A stretch of DNA of 64,000 nucleotides from positions 38,048-102,047 of the forward strand of contig NZ_VDZH01000008.1 in the NCBI RefSeq assembly GCF_007673235.1, given 5' to 3'. The notes beneath the pieces are model-generated. The model saw only the letters and a list, made by a program, of their open reading frames with translations. It was not told the origin of the DNA and made no database searches. Shown here piece by piece: positions 33,191 through 42,855 of the stretch. Within the stretch, counting starts at the first letter, position 1; every line of letters begins with the position of its first letter. The position numbers and the translations under genes are program-made. The DNA is from Curtobacterium pusillum. GTDB lineage: Bacteria > Actinomycetota > Actinomycetes > Actinomycetales > Microbacteriaceae.

Positions 33191-34582
33191 ATGGACGCGA
33201 GCGAGCGGTGGCGGATCCTTCGGCTGCATGTCGACGATGCCATCCCGCTCGCCGCCCTCGCCCGCAGCACGGGCATCACCGAGCGCACCCTGCAACGCTG
33301 GCTCACCCGCTACCGCACGGGCGGGTACGTCGCCCTCGCCGACGGTACCCGGACCGATCACGGCGTCCGACGGACGGCAGCGGACCTCGTCCGCCTGGTG
33401 GAGGGGCTCGCGCTCACCAGGCCACGACCATCGATCGCCACCATTCACCGTCAGGTCAGCATCCACTGCGCTGAACGGGGGCTGTCGGCGCCGTCGTACT
33501 CAGTCGTGCGGTCGATCGTGAACGCGCTCGACCCCGGGATGGTGACGCTCGCGCTCGAGGGGCCGGTCTCCTACCGGGACAAGCACGAAATGCTGCTCCG
33601 ACGCCGCGCCGACAGGCCCAACGCGATCTGGCAGGCGGACCACACGATGCTGGACCTGCTCATCGTTGGCCCCGACGGCAAGCCCGCACGGCCATGGTTG
33701 ACGGTGATCCTCGACGACTACTCCCGCGCCATTTGCGGGTACATGGTGTTCCTCGGCGCCCCGTCAGCGGCGAACACCGCGCTCGCGCTGCGCCAAGCGA
33801 TCTGGCACAAGTCGGAACCGGACTGGCCCGTCTGCGGAATCCCGGACGTGCTCTACACGGACCACGGGTCCGACTTCACGAGCCACCGCCTCGGCGACAC
33901 CGCCGCCGTGCTGCACCTCCGGATCATCCACTCCCAGGTCGCCCGGCCACAGGGACGAGGCAAGATCGAGCGGTTCTTCGGCACGATCAACACCGAGCTG
34001 CTCCCAACGCTGCCAGGCCACCTTGCGCCTGGAACCGCAGCACCGGCACCCAGCCTTGATCTCGCCGGCATCGACTGCGCCATCAACACGTTCGTCCGCC
34101 GCTACAACGCTCGCACTCACCGCGAGCTCCGGACGAGCCCACTGCAAGCGTGGATCGCAGACGGGTGGCTGCCACGGCTCCCGGAGTCCCTCGAACAACT
34201 CGACGGCTTCCTGCTCACCGTCCCGACCACGCGGGTCGTGCAGCGCGACGGCATCCACTTCGAGGGCCTCCGCTACACCGCGGCCACCCTCGCCCCGTTC
34301 GTCGGTAGCACCGTGAGCGTCCGGTACGACCCCCGCGACGTCACCGAGATCCGCGTCTTCCACCGCAACGCATTCCTCTGCACCGCGATCAGCACCGCGC
34401 ACCAGACCGAGACGATCAGCCTCAAGCAGATCCAAGCCGCCCGGAACGCTCAACGCAGAGCACTGCGCGGGCAGATCCGCGAACGCATCGCGATCGTCAC
34501 CCCCCTGCCTGGCAACACCACCCCACCAGCAGCCGAGCCGGACCGCCCACGACTGCGAACCTACGAGGAGGACCGGTCATGA
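33191..34582 (+). CDS. TniA/TnsB-like DDE transposase
   Basis: The 463-residue protein has an N-terminal HTH and a DDE integrase core with Asp150 in WQADHTML, Asp224 in YTDHGSDF and Glu260 in GRGKIERFF. The D224-E260 spacing of 36 positions is the standard D35E arrangement. It is followed by a Mu-like C-terminal domain. Together with the AAA ATPase encoded next (ATGA overlap) it forms a Tn552/Tn5053-type transposition system that targets DNA through TniB. Full-length and apparently intact. Confidence 0.9.
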   Translation: MDASERWRILRLHVDDAIPLAALARSTGITERTLQRWLTRYRTGGYVALADGTRTDHGVRRTAADLVRLVEGLALTRPRPSIATIHRQVSIHCAERGLSAPSYSVVRSIVNALDPGMVTLALEGPVSYRDKHEMLLRRRADRPNAIWQADHTMLDLLIVGPDGKPARPWLTVILDDYSRAICGYMVFLGAPSAANTALALRQAIWHKSEPDWPVCGIPDVLYTDHGSDFTSHRLGDTAAVLHLRIIHSQVARPQGRGKIERFFGTINTELLPTLPGHLAPGTAAPAPSLDLAGIDCAINTFVRRYNARTHRELRTSPLQAWIADGWLPRLPESLEQLDGFLLTVPTTRVVQRDGIHFEGLRYTAATLAPFVGSTVSVRYDPRDVTEIRVFHRNAFLCTAISTAHQTETISLKQIQAARNAQRRALRGQIRERIAIVTPLPGNTTPPAAEPDRPRLRTYEEDRS

Positions 34583-35391
34583 CGAGTCAGTTCATCATCA
34601 CCAAGAAACATCGCCGGTTCGCGGAGTTCGCCGACGCGGTCCGGAAGCAGAACACTATCGGCGTCTGTTTCGGCCCTGCCGGCGTCGGCAAGACCCTCTC
34701 AGCCCGCCGCTACGCGCACTGGGACAGCATCGGCCCGTTCATCGCCAGATGGGCCGCGCGAAGCGAAGACGACACCAAGATCTACGCCGCCGCCCACCGT
34801 GCCCGGACCGTCTTCTACACACCCGAGGTCTCCGCAACGATGCGAGCCCTGCAGGACGACCTCCGGCACGACATGATCCGCACCGAACGCTGCATCGAGG
34901 AACACCTTGTCCTCCACGGCCGCCACGTCGACCACATGCACGGCCCCAACCCGTCCCTGCTCGAGCTGATCATCATCGACGAGTCCGAACGCCTCACCGG
35001 CAACGCGATCGAGTGGCTCCGTGACCAGTACGACCGAACCGGCATAGCGATGGTCCTCATCGGCATGCCCGGCATCGAGAAGCAGTTCACCCACTACCCC
35101 CAGCTCTACAGCCGACTCGGGTTCGCCCACCAGTACCGGCCCCTCGGCCACGACGAGCTGCTGTTCGTCCTCGAACGCCAATGGCGAAAGCTCGGCAAGA
35201 CACTCGACGCCGACGACTTCACCGACGCGCAAGCCATCGCCGCCGTCGAACGCATCACTCGCGGCAACTTCCGCCTCCTCGAACGCCTGCTCCCACAGAT
35301 CCAACGCGTCCTGAAGATCAACGAACTCGACGTCATCACCAACGACGTCGTCGAAGCCGCACGCAGCACCCTCGTCATCGGCACCACCTGA
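34579..35391 (+). CDS. TniB/TnsC-like AAA ATPase of transposon
   Basis: The 270-residue protein has a Walker A at 32-39 (GPAGVGKT), Walker B near 130-136 (ELIIIDESE) and an arginine-rich sensor region. TniB-type ATPases choose the target site and activate the DDE transposase. It starts within the stop of the transposase gene. The transposon end should lie in the next 90 bases, but no matching inverted repeat was identified by eye. Confidence 0.85.
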   Translation: MTSQFIITKKHRRFAEFADAVRKQNTIGVCFGPAGVGKTLSARRYAHWDSIGPFIARWAARSEDDTKIYAAAHRARTVFYTPEVSATMRALQDDLRHDMIRTERCIEEHLVLHGRHVDHMHGPNPSLLELIIIDESERLTGNAIEWLRDQYDRTGIAMVLIGMPGIEKQFTHYPQLYSRLGFAHQYRPLGHDELLFVLERQWRKLGKTLDADDFTDAQAIAAVERITRGNFRLLERLLPQIQRVLKINELDVITNDVVEAARSTLVIGTT

Positions 35392-35470
35392 CCCGACACG
35401 AACCGCAGCGAGAAGGACGACACAGAGCGAAGCTGCCCACAGGTCGTGATGGGAGTGCGGTCGGTGTCCG

Positions 35471-35486
35471 ATAGCCGATCGGCTAT
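35471..35486. repeat. 16-base perfect palindrome at convergent gene ends
   Basis: ATAGCCGATCGGCTAT reads identically on both strands. It covers the stop region of the minus-strand MFS pseudogene, 80 bases after the TniB gene, so it may be a terminator or the transposon-proximal boundary. Confidence 0.5.
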
Positions 35487-36663
35487 TGAGACGCCTGCGG
35501 CGCTCGATCGATGAGCAAGTAGGCGAGGGTCGCAAGCGTGAGGAAGCCAGCCATAGCGAACATCGCGTGGCCACCGAGCCCGAGGAGCGTTCCAGCGACA
35601 GCGGTGCCGATCGAGGAGAACGCGACCTTGATGCCGGCCATGTTGACGAAGATTTGTGCTGCCGCGCCGGGGCGGGGAGAACGCCGCACGGGCCGCCAGA
35701 CTTGCCGTGAACAGGACTCCCGTCGCGACACCGAGTAGCGCGAATGCTGCCGCGCTGATCGGGACGGAGAAGATCGCCAGTCCGATCACGAAGCCGATTG
35801 CGACGACGATGACGCCCCAGCAGATGAGTTGGTCCGCTTGCCCGCGGAGTGGAGCGATGATCAGCAGCAACGACACCGCGAGGTTCCCCGCACCGTAGGC
35901 CGCGGTGAGCACCGCCGATGATGCGGCGGTCGCGTCGAGTGCATCGACGGTCCCGACCGCGAGGAGCGGCACTGCTCCGAGGGGGATCGCGGTGACAGCG
36001 GTGGCGATCGTCGTCCGGCGCAGACCCGGCATCCGCAGCAGCATCCCGAGCGCGGAACGCAGCCCCACCGGAGCCGGTGCATCATCACTACCGGAGCGTT
36101 GCGTTGCGGCGGGAAGGAGCAGGACGACGATCGCCCCCCGCGACAGCCGCACCGGCTGCCGTGAGGATCGCCACGGCGGGTGAACTGGTCGACGCGACGA
36201 CGGCGATGACGGCGGGACCGGCGGTGGCCGAGACGCCGTACGTGAAGGCGTCCATGCCCTGCGCCCGCCGACGAGCCCGCTCGTCGGTTCCGACGATCGT
36301 CGCCAGCTGACTGCTGAGTCCCCCGGTGAGGAGGGGGCCGGCCAGGCCGGCGATCAGGAGGCCGACAGCGGCGGCGATGAGCATGGTTGGCAACAGCAGG
36401 ATCGCGCCCGCGAGTGCGATCCCGTAGACCAGTCCCGCGGCCGAGAGGACGAGTTTCTTGGACCGAGCGCGATCGAGGAGCTGCGCAGCGACGGGCCCTG
36501 CAAGGTGGGGCAGGGTGATGCAGGCTGCGAGGAGGCCGGTGGCGTCGCCGGCGCCAGCAGGGCGAGCGGCGAGGACCACTCCGATGATCGCCGCCGCATC
36601 GGCTCCGCGAAGCAGGCACGCTCCGGCGAAGTAGACAATCAGCCCCCGTGTTCGCACACGCAC
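35483..36663 (-). pseudogene. frameshifted MFS transporter
   Basis: Three overlapping reading frames together give one MFS protein of about 390 residues: N-terminal part 36663 to about 36134 (helices such as AACITLPHLAGPVAAQ), middle part to about 35690 and C-terminal part to 35483. The first shift sits at a run of six C (36134-36139); the second lies around 35680-35700 in a CCCCGCCCCGG-like tract. Both could be real lesions or sequencing errors in homopolymers. Insertion of the transposon beside the 3' end may have relaxed selection. If the two indels are errors, this is an intact efflux pump. Confidence 0.7.
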
Positions 36664-36770
36664 CCCCTCGTGGACTACGACGCTACTGCGTGCGCTGCTC
36701 GGGGGGGCGGACGGACCCGGCTGTCGGTACCTCGGTGACGATGTGACGGTGCTTCACGTACGGTGCAGGC
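36664..36770. promoter_or_regulatory. divergent promoter region between two MFS genes
   Basis: The 107-base gap between the divergent MFS genes must hold both promoters. No clear -10/-35 pair stands out on either strand by eye. Confidence 0.25.
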
Positions 36771-38090
36771 ATGCGTCCTGGTGTTGTGACCGTGCTCTGC
36801 CTAGTGCAGTTCGTCGACGTATTGGGTGTGACGAGCGTCGTGACTGCGATCCCCGCAATCCTGGAGGGCCTCGACGCCGATCCCGCTGCCGCTGGGCCGC
36901 TGGCGACGACCTACGCGATGTTCTTTGCCGCGATGCTCATCCTCGGAGCCCGCCTCGGGGACCGGTACGGCCACCGGAAGGTTCTCCTCATCGGGGTCGT
37001 TGTCTTCGGACTGGTGGCGATCATCGGCGGGACCGCGCATACCTTGCCACAGGTGGTCATTGCCCGCGCTGTCCAGGGGGCAGCAGCAGCCATCTCGGCT
37101 CCCTCCGCACTCCGACTGATTCTGCACACGACCGGTGCCGGGCCGGGCCGGTCGCGCGCTCTCGCGGCATGGAGCGCAGTCGGAGCTGCTGCTGGTGCGA
37201 CCGGGTTCTTGATCGGTGGACTCCTCACGACGGCGCTTGGATGGCCGTCGGTGTTTTGGGTGAACGCACCGGTCGCGGCACTCTTGGTCGTCGGGATCGC
37301 GGTCGTCGTTCGGGAAGAGCCCGAGCCTGACCGTGCCGCGCGACTCGATGTGCTCGGTGCGGTCCTGCTCGTCGCGACGGTCATGCCGGTGATCGCCGGT
37401 ACAGCCCTGCTCGAGACAGGGGACACGCAGCCGCAGGGAATCGGGTTGATCCTCCTCGGAGCCGCGGTTGCTGCACTTCTGGCCTGGCGGCTTCGCCGCG
37501 CGCGATCGCCGCTCGTGCCGCGAGACGCATTCCGCAGCACCAACCTGCGTCGGGGATCGATGCAGTCCTTCGTGAACACCGCGACGACCAGCTCATCATC
37601 TGTGCTGGCAACCTTCGTCCTGCAAGACCATCTCGGAATTCCGGCTCTGCTCTCCGGCCTGATCCTTATGGCGTTCAGCCTCGCTGTCATCGGCGGGTCC
37701 GCCGTGACTGGTCGGGTAAGTCCGCGCCTCGGACCGGACCGGATGGCTGCCGCTGGCGCCGTGACGATCGCGAGCGGCAACGTGGTCTTAGCTGTCCTTG
37801 GCCACTCGTGGCCTTGGATCGCTGCCGGCGTCGCAGTCATCGGTTTTGGGCTCGCCGCGTCCTCGGTTGCGGCGACTGGACTCGGGACAACCGTGTCCCA
37901 AGCGCTCACAGGCAGCGCGGCCGGCATCGTAAACACCGGCGCGCAACTCGGTACAGCGATCGGGACCGCTGTCGTCATCCTTGTGGCAGCGGCTGTGTCG
38001 CCGCCTGCTGGATGGACTGTCGCTGCGGGGACGGCGCTCCTCTGCGCGGTGTGGTGCCGGTTCCGCCGGCAGTCCGACAACCGAGGCTGA
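36771..38090 (+). CDS. DHA2-like MFS efflux transporter
   Basis: The 439-residue protein has at least 12 helices. The conserved motif GARLGDRYGHRKVLL follows helix 2, and the GAAAGATGFLIGGLL motif C occurs in helix 5. This fits EmrB/QacA-type drug:H+ antiporters. It is divergent to the MFS pseudogene. Substrate unknown; resistance to plant or microbial toxins is a reasonable guess. Confidence 0.8.
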   Translation: MRPGVVTVLCLVQFVDVLGVTSVVTAIPAILEGLDADPAAAGPLATTYAMFFAAMLILGARLGDRYGHRKVLLIGVVVFGLVAIIGGTAHTLPQVVIARAVQGAAAAISAPSALRLILHTTGAGPGRSRALAAWSAVGAAAGATGFLIGGLLTTALGWPSVFWVNAPVAALLVVGIAVVVREEPEPDRAARLDVLGAVLLVATVMPVIAGTALLETGDTQPQGIGLILLGAAVAALLAWRLRRARSPLVPRDAFRSTNLRRGSMQSFVNTATTSSSSVLATFVLQDHLGIPALLSGLILMAFSLAVIGGSAVTGRVSPRLGPDRMAAAGAVTIASGNVVLAVLGHSWPWIAAGVAVIGFGLAASSVAATGLGTTVSQALTGSAAGIVNTGAQLGTAIGTAVVILVAAAVSPPAGWTVAAGTALLCAVWCRFRRQSDNRG

Positions 38091-38202
38091 CATCGTCCGT
38101 TGAGCGATCGGCAATCGGACTGCTCGCCAGGAAGATTTCAGCCCCTCCACGGACCTATCCACTAGCCGCCCCTGTCGCAGCGGCTGGCCTAGCTACAAGC
38201 GA

Positions 38203-38278
38203 GTGCATCCTTTATTCCTGAGGAATCGTTAAGCCCAAGCCGGTACTACCGGTTCTGAACTGGGTTTTTCGGATGCAC
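38203..38278 (+). ncRNA. candidate three-way-junction leader RNA
   Basis: GTGCATCC (38203-38210) pairs with GGATGCAC (38271-38278). Inside, ATTCC-TGA-GGAAT forms a second hairpin (38214-38226). AAGCCCA (38231-38237) pairs with TGGGTTT (38261-38267), holding an inner CCGGT-ACT-ACCGG stem. This makes a compact three-way junction upstream of the secreted-protein gene, layout like a riboswitch aptamer. No known riboswitch is recognised. Confidence 0.35.
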
Positions 38279-38329
38279 CCCCGGACTGGTGTCAGGCGGG
38301 CGCACCCAGCTGTCTCTTATGCTGCGCAA

Positions 38330-38354
38330 GCTGACAGCAAACGGTGCTGTCAGC
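38330..38354 (+). promoter_or_regulatory. 5' UTR hairpin next to ribosome site
   Basis: GCTGACAGC (38330-38338) pairs perfectly with GCTGTCAGC (38346-38354) across AAACGGT. The AGGGGG ribosome site lies only nine bases downstream, so an alternative structure could mask translation of the following gene. Confidence 0.45.
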
Positions 38355-38371
38355 TAGACGTAGGGGGTTCC

Positions 38372-40819
38372 GTGCGCTCGTTGCTGCACGCTCCGCGCAC
38401 GAGGAAGCGCAGCATCGCTGCCGCAACCCTCGGTGCGCTGGCAATCATTGGTTCTCTGCTGGTAGCCACACCAGCGCAGGCGCTGAACGACACCGGGACC
38501 GGCGGTGTGTTCGTGCCGTCGACGGGGCGCATCCTCGACACCAAGGCGGGGACGGGCGGGTTCAGCACGCCGATGGAAGCGGGGAAGTACCGCACCATCA
38601 AGGTCGCTGGCCTGGCCGGCCTGCCGGACGACGGTTCCGTTGGCGCGGTCTCGCTCAACGCGACCGTCGGAGGGTCCGCAGGCTACGGCACACTGTTCGG
38701 CCGTCCCGACGCTGACACCGGTCGCACGACGATGCTGATCTACAACGGCGTCTCGGGCGAGTACACCTCCAACAGTGCCACGCTCGCGGTCGGCGCGGAC
38801 GGCACAATCCAGGTCATGACCGAGACCGCAAGCCGCCTGATTCTGGACGTGCAGGGCTACTACACGGCGAACACGGACGGCACCGCCGCCGGCGGGTTCG
38901 TCCCGGTCGCGAAGCGGCTCGTCGACACCCGCTCCGGTACGGGTGCTGCGAAGGCGGCGATCGCTCCGGGGAAGAGCATCGACGTGCAGATCACCGGCGC
39001 GAACGGCGTTCCGGCCGGCGCGTCGGCTGCGGTCGTCAACCTGATCGCCGTGAACTCGACGGATGCGGATGGGTACCTCACCCCGTACGCAACCGGTGGG
39101 ACGAAGCCGGCAAACTCCCTGCACTACGCCCCGGCGGAGACGACGTCGGTGCAGGCGCAGGTGCCCCTGTCGGCTGCTGGCAAGATGACGATCGCGAACT
39201 CGTCGACGACCACGAACCTGCTGGTCGACCTGCAGGGCTACTTCACCGCTGCGGGGCAGGGTGGCGCGGTCTTTACCCCGTCTTACGGGCGTGCATACGA
39301 CTCGCGGGCGTCCGGGAACACGGCGCTGGCGAAGAACGAGACCCGCTCCATCCAGGTCGCCGGCACTGCTGGCGTCCCGGTGATGGGCTCCGGTATCACC
39401 GCCGTCACCCTGACGCTGATCGTCGCGCACGGCGGCAGCGCCGGTTACGCCGACGTGTACGCGGACGGGAAGACCAACCCGGGCATTACCGCGGTCAACT
39501 TCCAGCCTGACGAGATTCAGACCAACACCATCACTGTCCCGCTTGGAGCGAACGGGAAGATCGCGCTTCGCAACGCGGCCGAGGCGACGAATTACGTCGT
39601 CGACGTGCAGGGCTGGTACACGAACCCACAGGCGCCGTCCATCTCGTGCCCTGCGCCATATGCGGCGGGTGCTTGGGTTGCTGCAAAGCCGTCGTCGCTG
39701 ACGTGCACCGTGAAGGTAGCGCCGGCCGACAGCTCGAGCAATGTTGTCTCCGTTTTGGCGGACGCGGATTACACCGAGTTCACTCGGTCGGACTCTGCGG
39801 CGGTCACGAAGTCGGTTGCGGTTTCGCCGGATGCTGGTCTTCACACCATCACCGCCGTGTCAACTGCTCCTGATGGTTCGGATATCACGACGTCCTACGA
39901 GTTCGGGCTTGGCGACTGGTCTGCTGCACCGATCAGGCCGCTGCTGGCCGATAGCAGCACCGCCTCCACGACGCCGCTGTTGAGTGTTGCATCCGACGGC
40001 GACCTGATCCCGGCTGATGCTTCGATCCGTTACACCGTCATCAGCGCCGATGGGTCTGTCGCGGCGGACTCGGGCGCTGTCGTCGGTGCATGGCATATCC
40101 CGGCCGACACGCTCACCGCCGCGCAGAGCTACACGTGGACTGCAACCGTCACCGCTCCCGCTGCTGGCGCGACTACAACCTCGACTGTCACGTCGCCGAG
40201 CTGGGCCTTCTCGACCAGCAGCGACGTCACCGACGACTATGCAGGTGCGCCGACGATGACCGAGACATCCACGGAATCCGGGAGTGACACGATCAACCCG
40301 GATGACGTGCAGAGCCCGACCATTACTACCGGCGGCAGCAGCACCACGGCCAGCGGCGGCAGCACCTCGACGCCGTCATCGGTGCAGGTCAAGGCGGCGA
40401 AGAGCAAGAGCAAGCTGCTGCAGGCGAGTGCGACGAAGAAGGTCACCGGCGGCAGGGGCAGCTTCCGAGTCTCGTTCTCTTCCGTGGCGACGATCAACTC
40501 GAAGGTCACGTACGCGAATGTCGACGGGGAGTCCGCCAACTACTTCACCGGTAAGAAGCCCAACAAGGTGACGCTGACTGACTACGTCAACGGCAGCGGC
40601 ATTGACCTCTCTGCCTCGATCGGGGACGGCGGTCCCAGCGTCACCATCACCAACAGCGGCAAGACCATCAAGTGGGGCAGCAGCACCACGAAGAACAAGT
40701 ACGTCGAACACGACTGGGATCGCTTCAGCTACTCAGCGACTTACATCCAGTCGATCACTGAATCGGCAACCGGAACCGTCACCTTCGGTTCCTCGTCCTG
40801 GAGCACACGCGCAGGATGA
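38372..40819 (+). CDS. large secreted repeat protein
   Basis: The 815-residue protein starts at GTG 38372, with AGGGGG at six bases; an in-frame ATG at 38273 would end inside the leader structure. A signal peptide (LGALAIIGSLLVATPAQA) is followed by three repeats of about 115-125 residues. Each runs from a RxLDT/RLVDTR/RAYDSR segment to a VQGYYT, LQGYFT or VQGWYT end, at about 20-145, 145-270 and 275-400. An Ig-like and Ser/Thr-rich region with GSSTTASGGSTST follows. These repeats occur in actinobacterial secreted proteins; function is unclear, perhaps adhesion or hydrolase targeting. It shares an ATGA overlap with a lipoprotein gene. Confidence 0.75.
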   Translation: MRSLLHAPRTRKRSIAAATLGALAIIGSLLVATPAQALNDTGTGGVFVPSTGRILDTKAGTGGFSTPMEAGKYRTIKVAGLAGLPDDGSVGAVSLNATVGGSAGYGTLFGRPDADTGRTTMLIYNGVSGEYTSNSATLAVGADGTIQVMTETASRLILDVQGYYTANTDGTAAGGFVPVAKRLVDTRSGTGAAKAAIAPGKSIDVQITGANGVPAGASAAVVNLIAVNSTDADGYLTPYATGGTKPANSLHYAPAETTSVQAQVPLSAAGKMTIANSSTTTNLLVDLQGYFTAAGQGGAVFTPSYGRAYDSRASGNTALAKNETRSIQVAGTAGVPVMGSGITAVTLTLIVAHGGSAGYADVYADGKTNPGITAVNFQPDEIQTNTITVPLGANGKIALRNAAEATNYVVDVQGWYTNPQAPSISCPAPYAAGAWVAAKPSSLTCTVKVAPADSSSNVVSVLADADYTEFTRSDSAAVTKSVAVSPDAGLHTITAVSTAPDGSDITTSYEFGLGDWSAAPIRPLLADSSTASTTPLLSVASDGDLIPADASIRYTVISADGSVAADSGAVVGAWHIPADTLTAAQSYTWTATVTAPAAGATTTSTVTSPSWAFSTSSDVTDDYAGAPTMTETSTESGSDTINPDDVQSPTITTGGSSTTASGGSTSTPSSVQVKAAKSKSKLLQASATKKVTGGRGSFRVSFSSVATINSKVTYANVDGESANYFTGKKPNKVTLTDYVNGSGIDLSASIGDGGPSVTITNSGKTIKWGSSTTKNKYVEHDWDRFSYSATYIQSITESATGTVTFGSSSWSTRAG

Positions 40820-42450
40820 CCCACCCCGCAACACGACTGCCAGGGCGGTCGCTCCGAACCATCGGAGCGGCCGCCCTGGCGGCGGTCATGCTCTTCTCGA
40901 CCGCCGCATGCTCAAACAGCACCGATTCCGCCAACCCGCTCCAAGCTGCGTGCCGCACTGCGAGCACACTCATCGGAGACCTGCGCGTCGCCGATCAATC
41001 GGGCATCTACCAAGTCGATGACATCTCGGCGGCACCGAGCGTCTACCAAACCACCTGGCGCCTCAAAGCAGCGAAGATCGCCCGCAAGCAAATCGTCCGA
41101 AGGGACGACCGTGCGACAGTACGGGACGCGCTCCTCAAGATTGCTGTGGGCGGCGAATCCTCGGACGCTGACCCAGGCTTGGAAGGACTCGAGCTGCGCA
41201 CCACCGCTGCGCTGGGCCTTGCAACCTTGCCCCTCGAACCGTCGCAGAGAGAGCTGATTGCACGATCGATCGACGCATACCGGGCGGGTGGTGAGTATCG
41301 GCTCACCAAAAGCGACGATCCCACCCCATATGCGACCTTCATCGCTACTTCTGCGCTGCACGCATTGCATGCCCCTGTCCCGGATGAGGTTCGCGGCTCC
41401 CTCGCTTCCACCGTCTCATCACTGCCAGTAGCGACGTACAACTCGCTCGACGAAATCATTGTGCCACGCGTGGGGAGTTACCTTGCAGCAGGCGGAACGC
41501 TGCCGAGCGGCGTCGTCACAGGGGCGACGTTGCGAAAGTGGAACACCCTCATTGGGCAGCAATCGCCGGACGCCCTGTCGTTGTCGCTCACGGCGAACCT
41601 GCACACCATCGCGGACCTGGCGCAGCTAAATCCGCCGACGCCCGTATTCAGCTTCTCCAACCTCAACTCAGGCGGAGGATGGGCGGCGCAAGCAGCAGAC
41701 GTGCCCGACCCGAAGATCACCTACTACGCCACAGTGCTCGGCTTGCGATCCACGAACCTGCAGGGCTATCTCAGCAGCGGGCGCGGCCAAGATGGGTGGC
41801 TACCACAGCCCGCCGAGCCGACGATCCAGAGCGCTTATCTCGCAGAAAGAGCCGCAGATATCTGCCCTTCCGTCCCCCGCCTCAATGCGGCGCTGATGCA
41901 GAAGCGTCTCCGGGCTGCCACATCCGATGGTGCCTCGGTGCTCGACCTTGCACGCATCTGCTACCTCGAGAAGCAACGGAAGCTCTCCGTAGTCCCGCAT
42001 ACGGACCTCGCGTCACAGTTCGCGGAACTCGCAACGCAAACGATGACCTTCGAAGACGCGGTCGAACTGCGCGTCGCGAGCAAAGAATGCCACGTCACTG
42101 TGTCCAAACCCGTCACCCTGAACGACAGTGGGCAGCCGAGTCGCTACCACTACCTCGGAGCAGCGTTCCTCAAGAAGACCAGCACCTGGGCCGGGACGAC
42201 GAACTCAGTTCGCACGCAGCGTCTCGCCATCCCTTCACAGTACGAACTCATCGTCAACGCTGTGCTCAAGGCCTCGCCAACGGTGCCCGCAAAAGTTCAC
42301 CAGTTCAAATGTGGTAACTACTATTGCGGGATCTCAAAAAACGGCAGGGGCGACAGTCGCAGTGCATCGCCTACGACTGCAACGTTCGTTGTCGCCCTGG
42401 AAGGGCTTCGGCGTGGAAATCGCACGGACGCCATCCTCGCCGGCAACTGA
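40816..42450 (+). CDS. lipoprotein coupled to the secreted repeat protein
   Basis: The 544-residue protein has a lipobox, LFSTAAC, near residue 32 after a basic N-terminus. The rest is a helical repeat-like domain (for example LKAAKIARKQIVRRDD, DLQGYL-like segments, ELIARSIDAYRAGG). No family is recognised. ATG overlaps the previous stop (ATGA), so the two are probably co-expressed. A strong 18-pair hairpin occupies bases 40839-40880, immediately after the start, and may control its translation or the ratio of the two products. Confidence 0.65.
   Translation: MTHPATRLPGRSLRTIGAAALAAVMLFSTAACSNSTDSANPLQAACRTASTLIGDLRVADQSGIYQVDDISAAPSVYQTTWRLKAAKIARKQIVRRDDRATVRDALLKIAVGGESSDADPGLEGLELRTTAALGLATLPLEPSQRELIARSIDAYRAGGEYRLTKSDDPTPYATFIATSALHALHAPVPDEVRGSLASTVSSLPVATYNSLDEIIVPRVGSYLAAGGTLPSGVVTGATLRKWNTLIGQQSPDALSLSLTANLHTIADLAQLNPPTPVFSFSNLNSGGGWAAQAADVPDPKITYYATVLGLRSTNLQGYLSSGRGQDGWLPQPAEPTIQSAYLAERAADICPSVPRLNAALMQKRLRAATSDGASVLDLARICYLEKQRKLSVVPHTDLASQFAELATQTMTFEDAVELRVASKECHVTVSKPVTLNDSGQPSRYHYLGAAFLKKTSTWAGTTNSVRTQRLAIPSQYELIVNAVLKASPTVPAKVHQFKCGNYYCGISKNGRGDSRSASPTTATFVVALEGLRRGNRTDAILAGN
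40839..40880 (+). repeat. 18-pair hairpin within the lipoprotein gene start
   Basis: GCCAGGGCGGTCGCTCCG (40839-40856) pairs with CGGAGCGGCCGCCCTGGC (40863-40880), one G-T wobble, loop AACCAT. It begins 23 bases after the ATG and lies in codons 9-22. The stem is too long to be chance and resembles a terminator without T run or a translational brake. Confidence 0.75.
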
Positions 42451-42502
42451 TGAGCAGGCTTCGGCGATGCTTCCCAGGGCAGCTGTAGTGCGCCGAGCAG
42501 CA

Positions 42503-42697
42503 CTAGCGCCGAGTGAGCACCCCGATCAACATCGCAGTACTAACAAGCGTCGAGCCGGCGATCAGCAGCGCGGCACCAGCAATTGACCGGGGCGTCCCAT
42601 CCGCGGCAACCAAGATGAACAGGCCGATCACAGCGATTGGCACACCGACCATATACGCGATGAGATCGGTCACCGGACGTGAACGGTTGCTTGGCAC
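42503..42697 (-). CDS. small two-helix membrane protein
   Basis: A 64-residue protein with two hydrophobic helices (LIAYMVGVPIAVIGLFILVA and IAGAALLIAGSTLVSTAMLIGVL) and a basic N-terminus. The only in-frame start is GTG 42697. It is hypothetical; composition is typical of real small membrane proteins but no ribosome site is convincing. Confidence 0.4.
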   Translation of the reverse strand: MPSNRSRPVTDLIAYMVGVPIAVIGLFILVAADGTPRSIAGAALLIAGSTLVSTAMLIGVLTRR

Positions 42698-42855
42698 GCA
42701 TGCAGTCTAGGCGAGTCGACCCTGGTCCAAGCATCGTCGCGGTAGCGGGTTGGAACAGGCCGCTTCCACCCCCGCTAGCACGTTCCGGGAAGAACTATTA
42801 TCGGAACTGATACGGCAGGCGTGCACAGTGTCGCCGCTGCCAGGAACGAGGGCGC

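Noticed and set aside
35391..35482. Terminal inverted repeat of the transposon
   Set aside because: Comparison of this stretch with 32390-32580 by eye gave only weak, short similarities.
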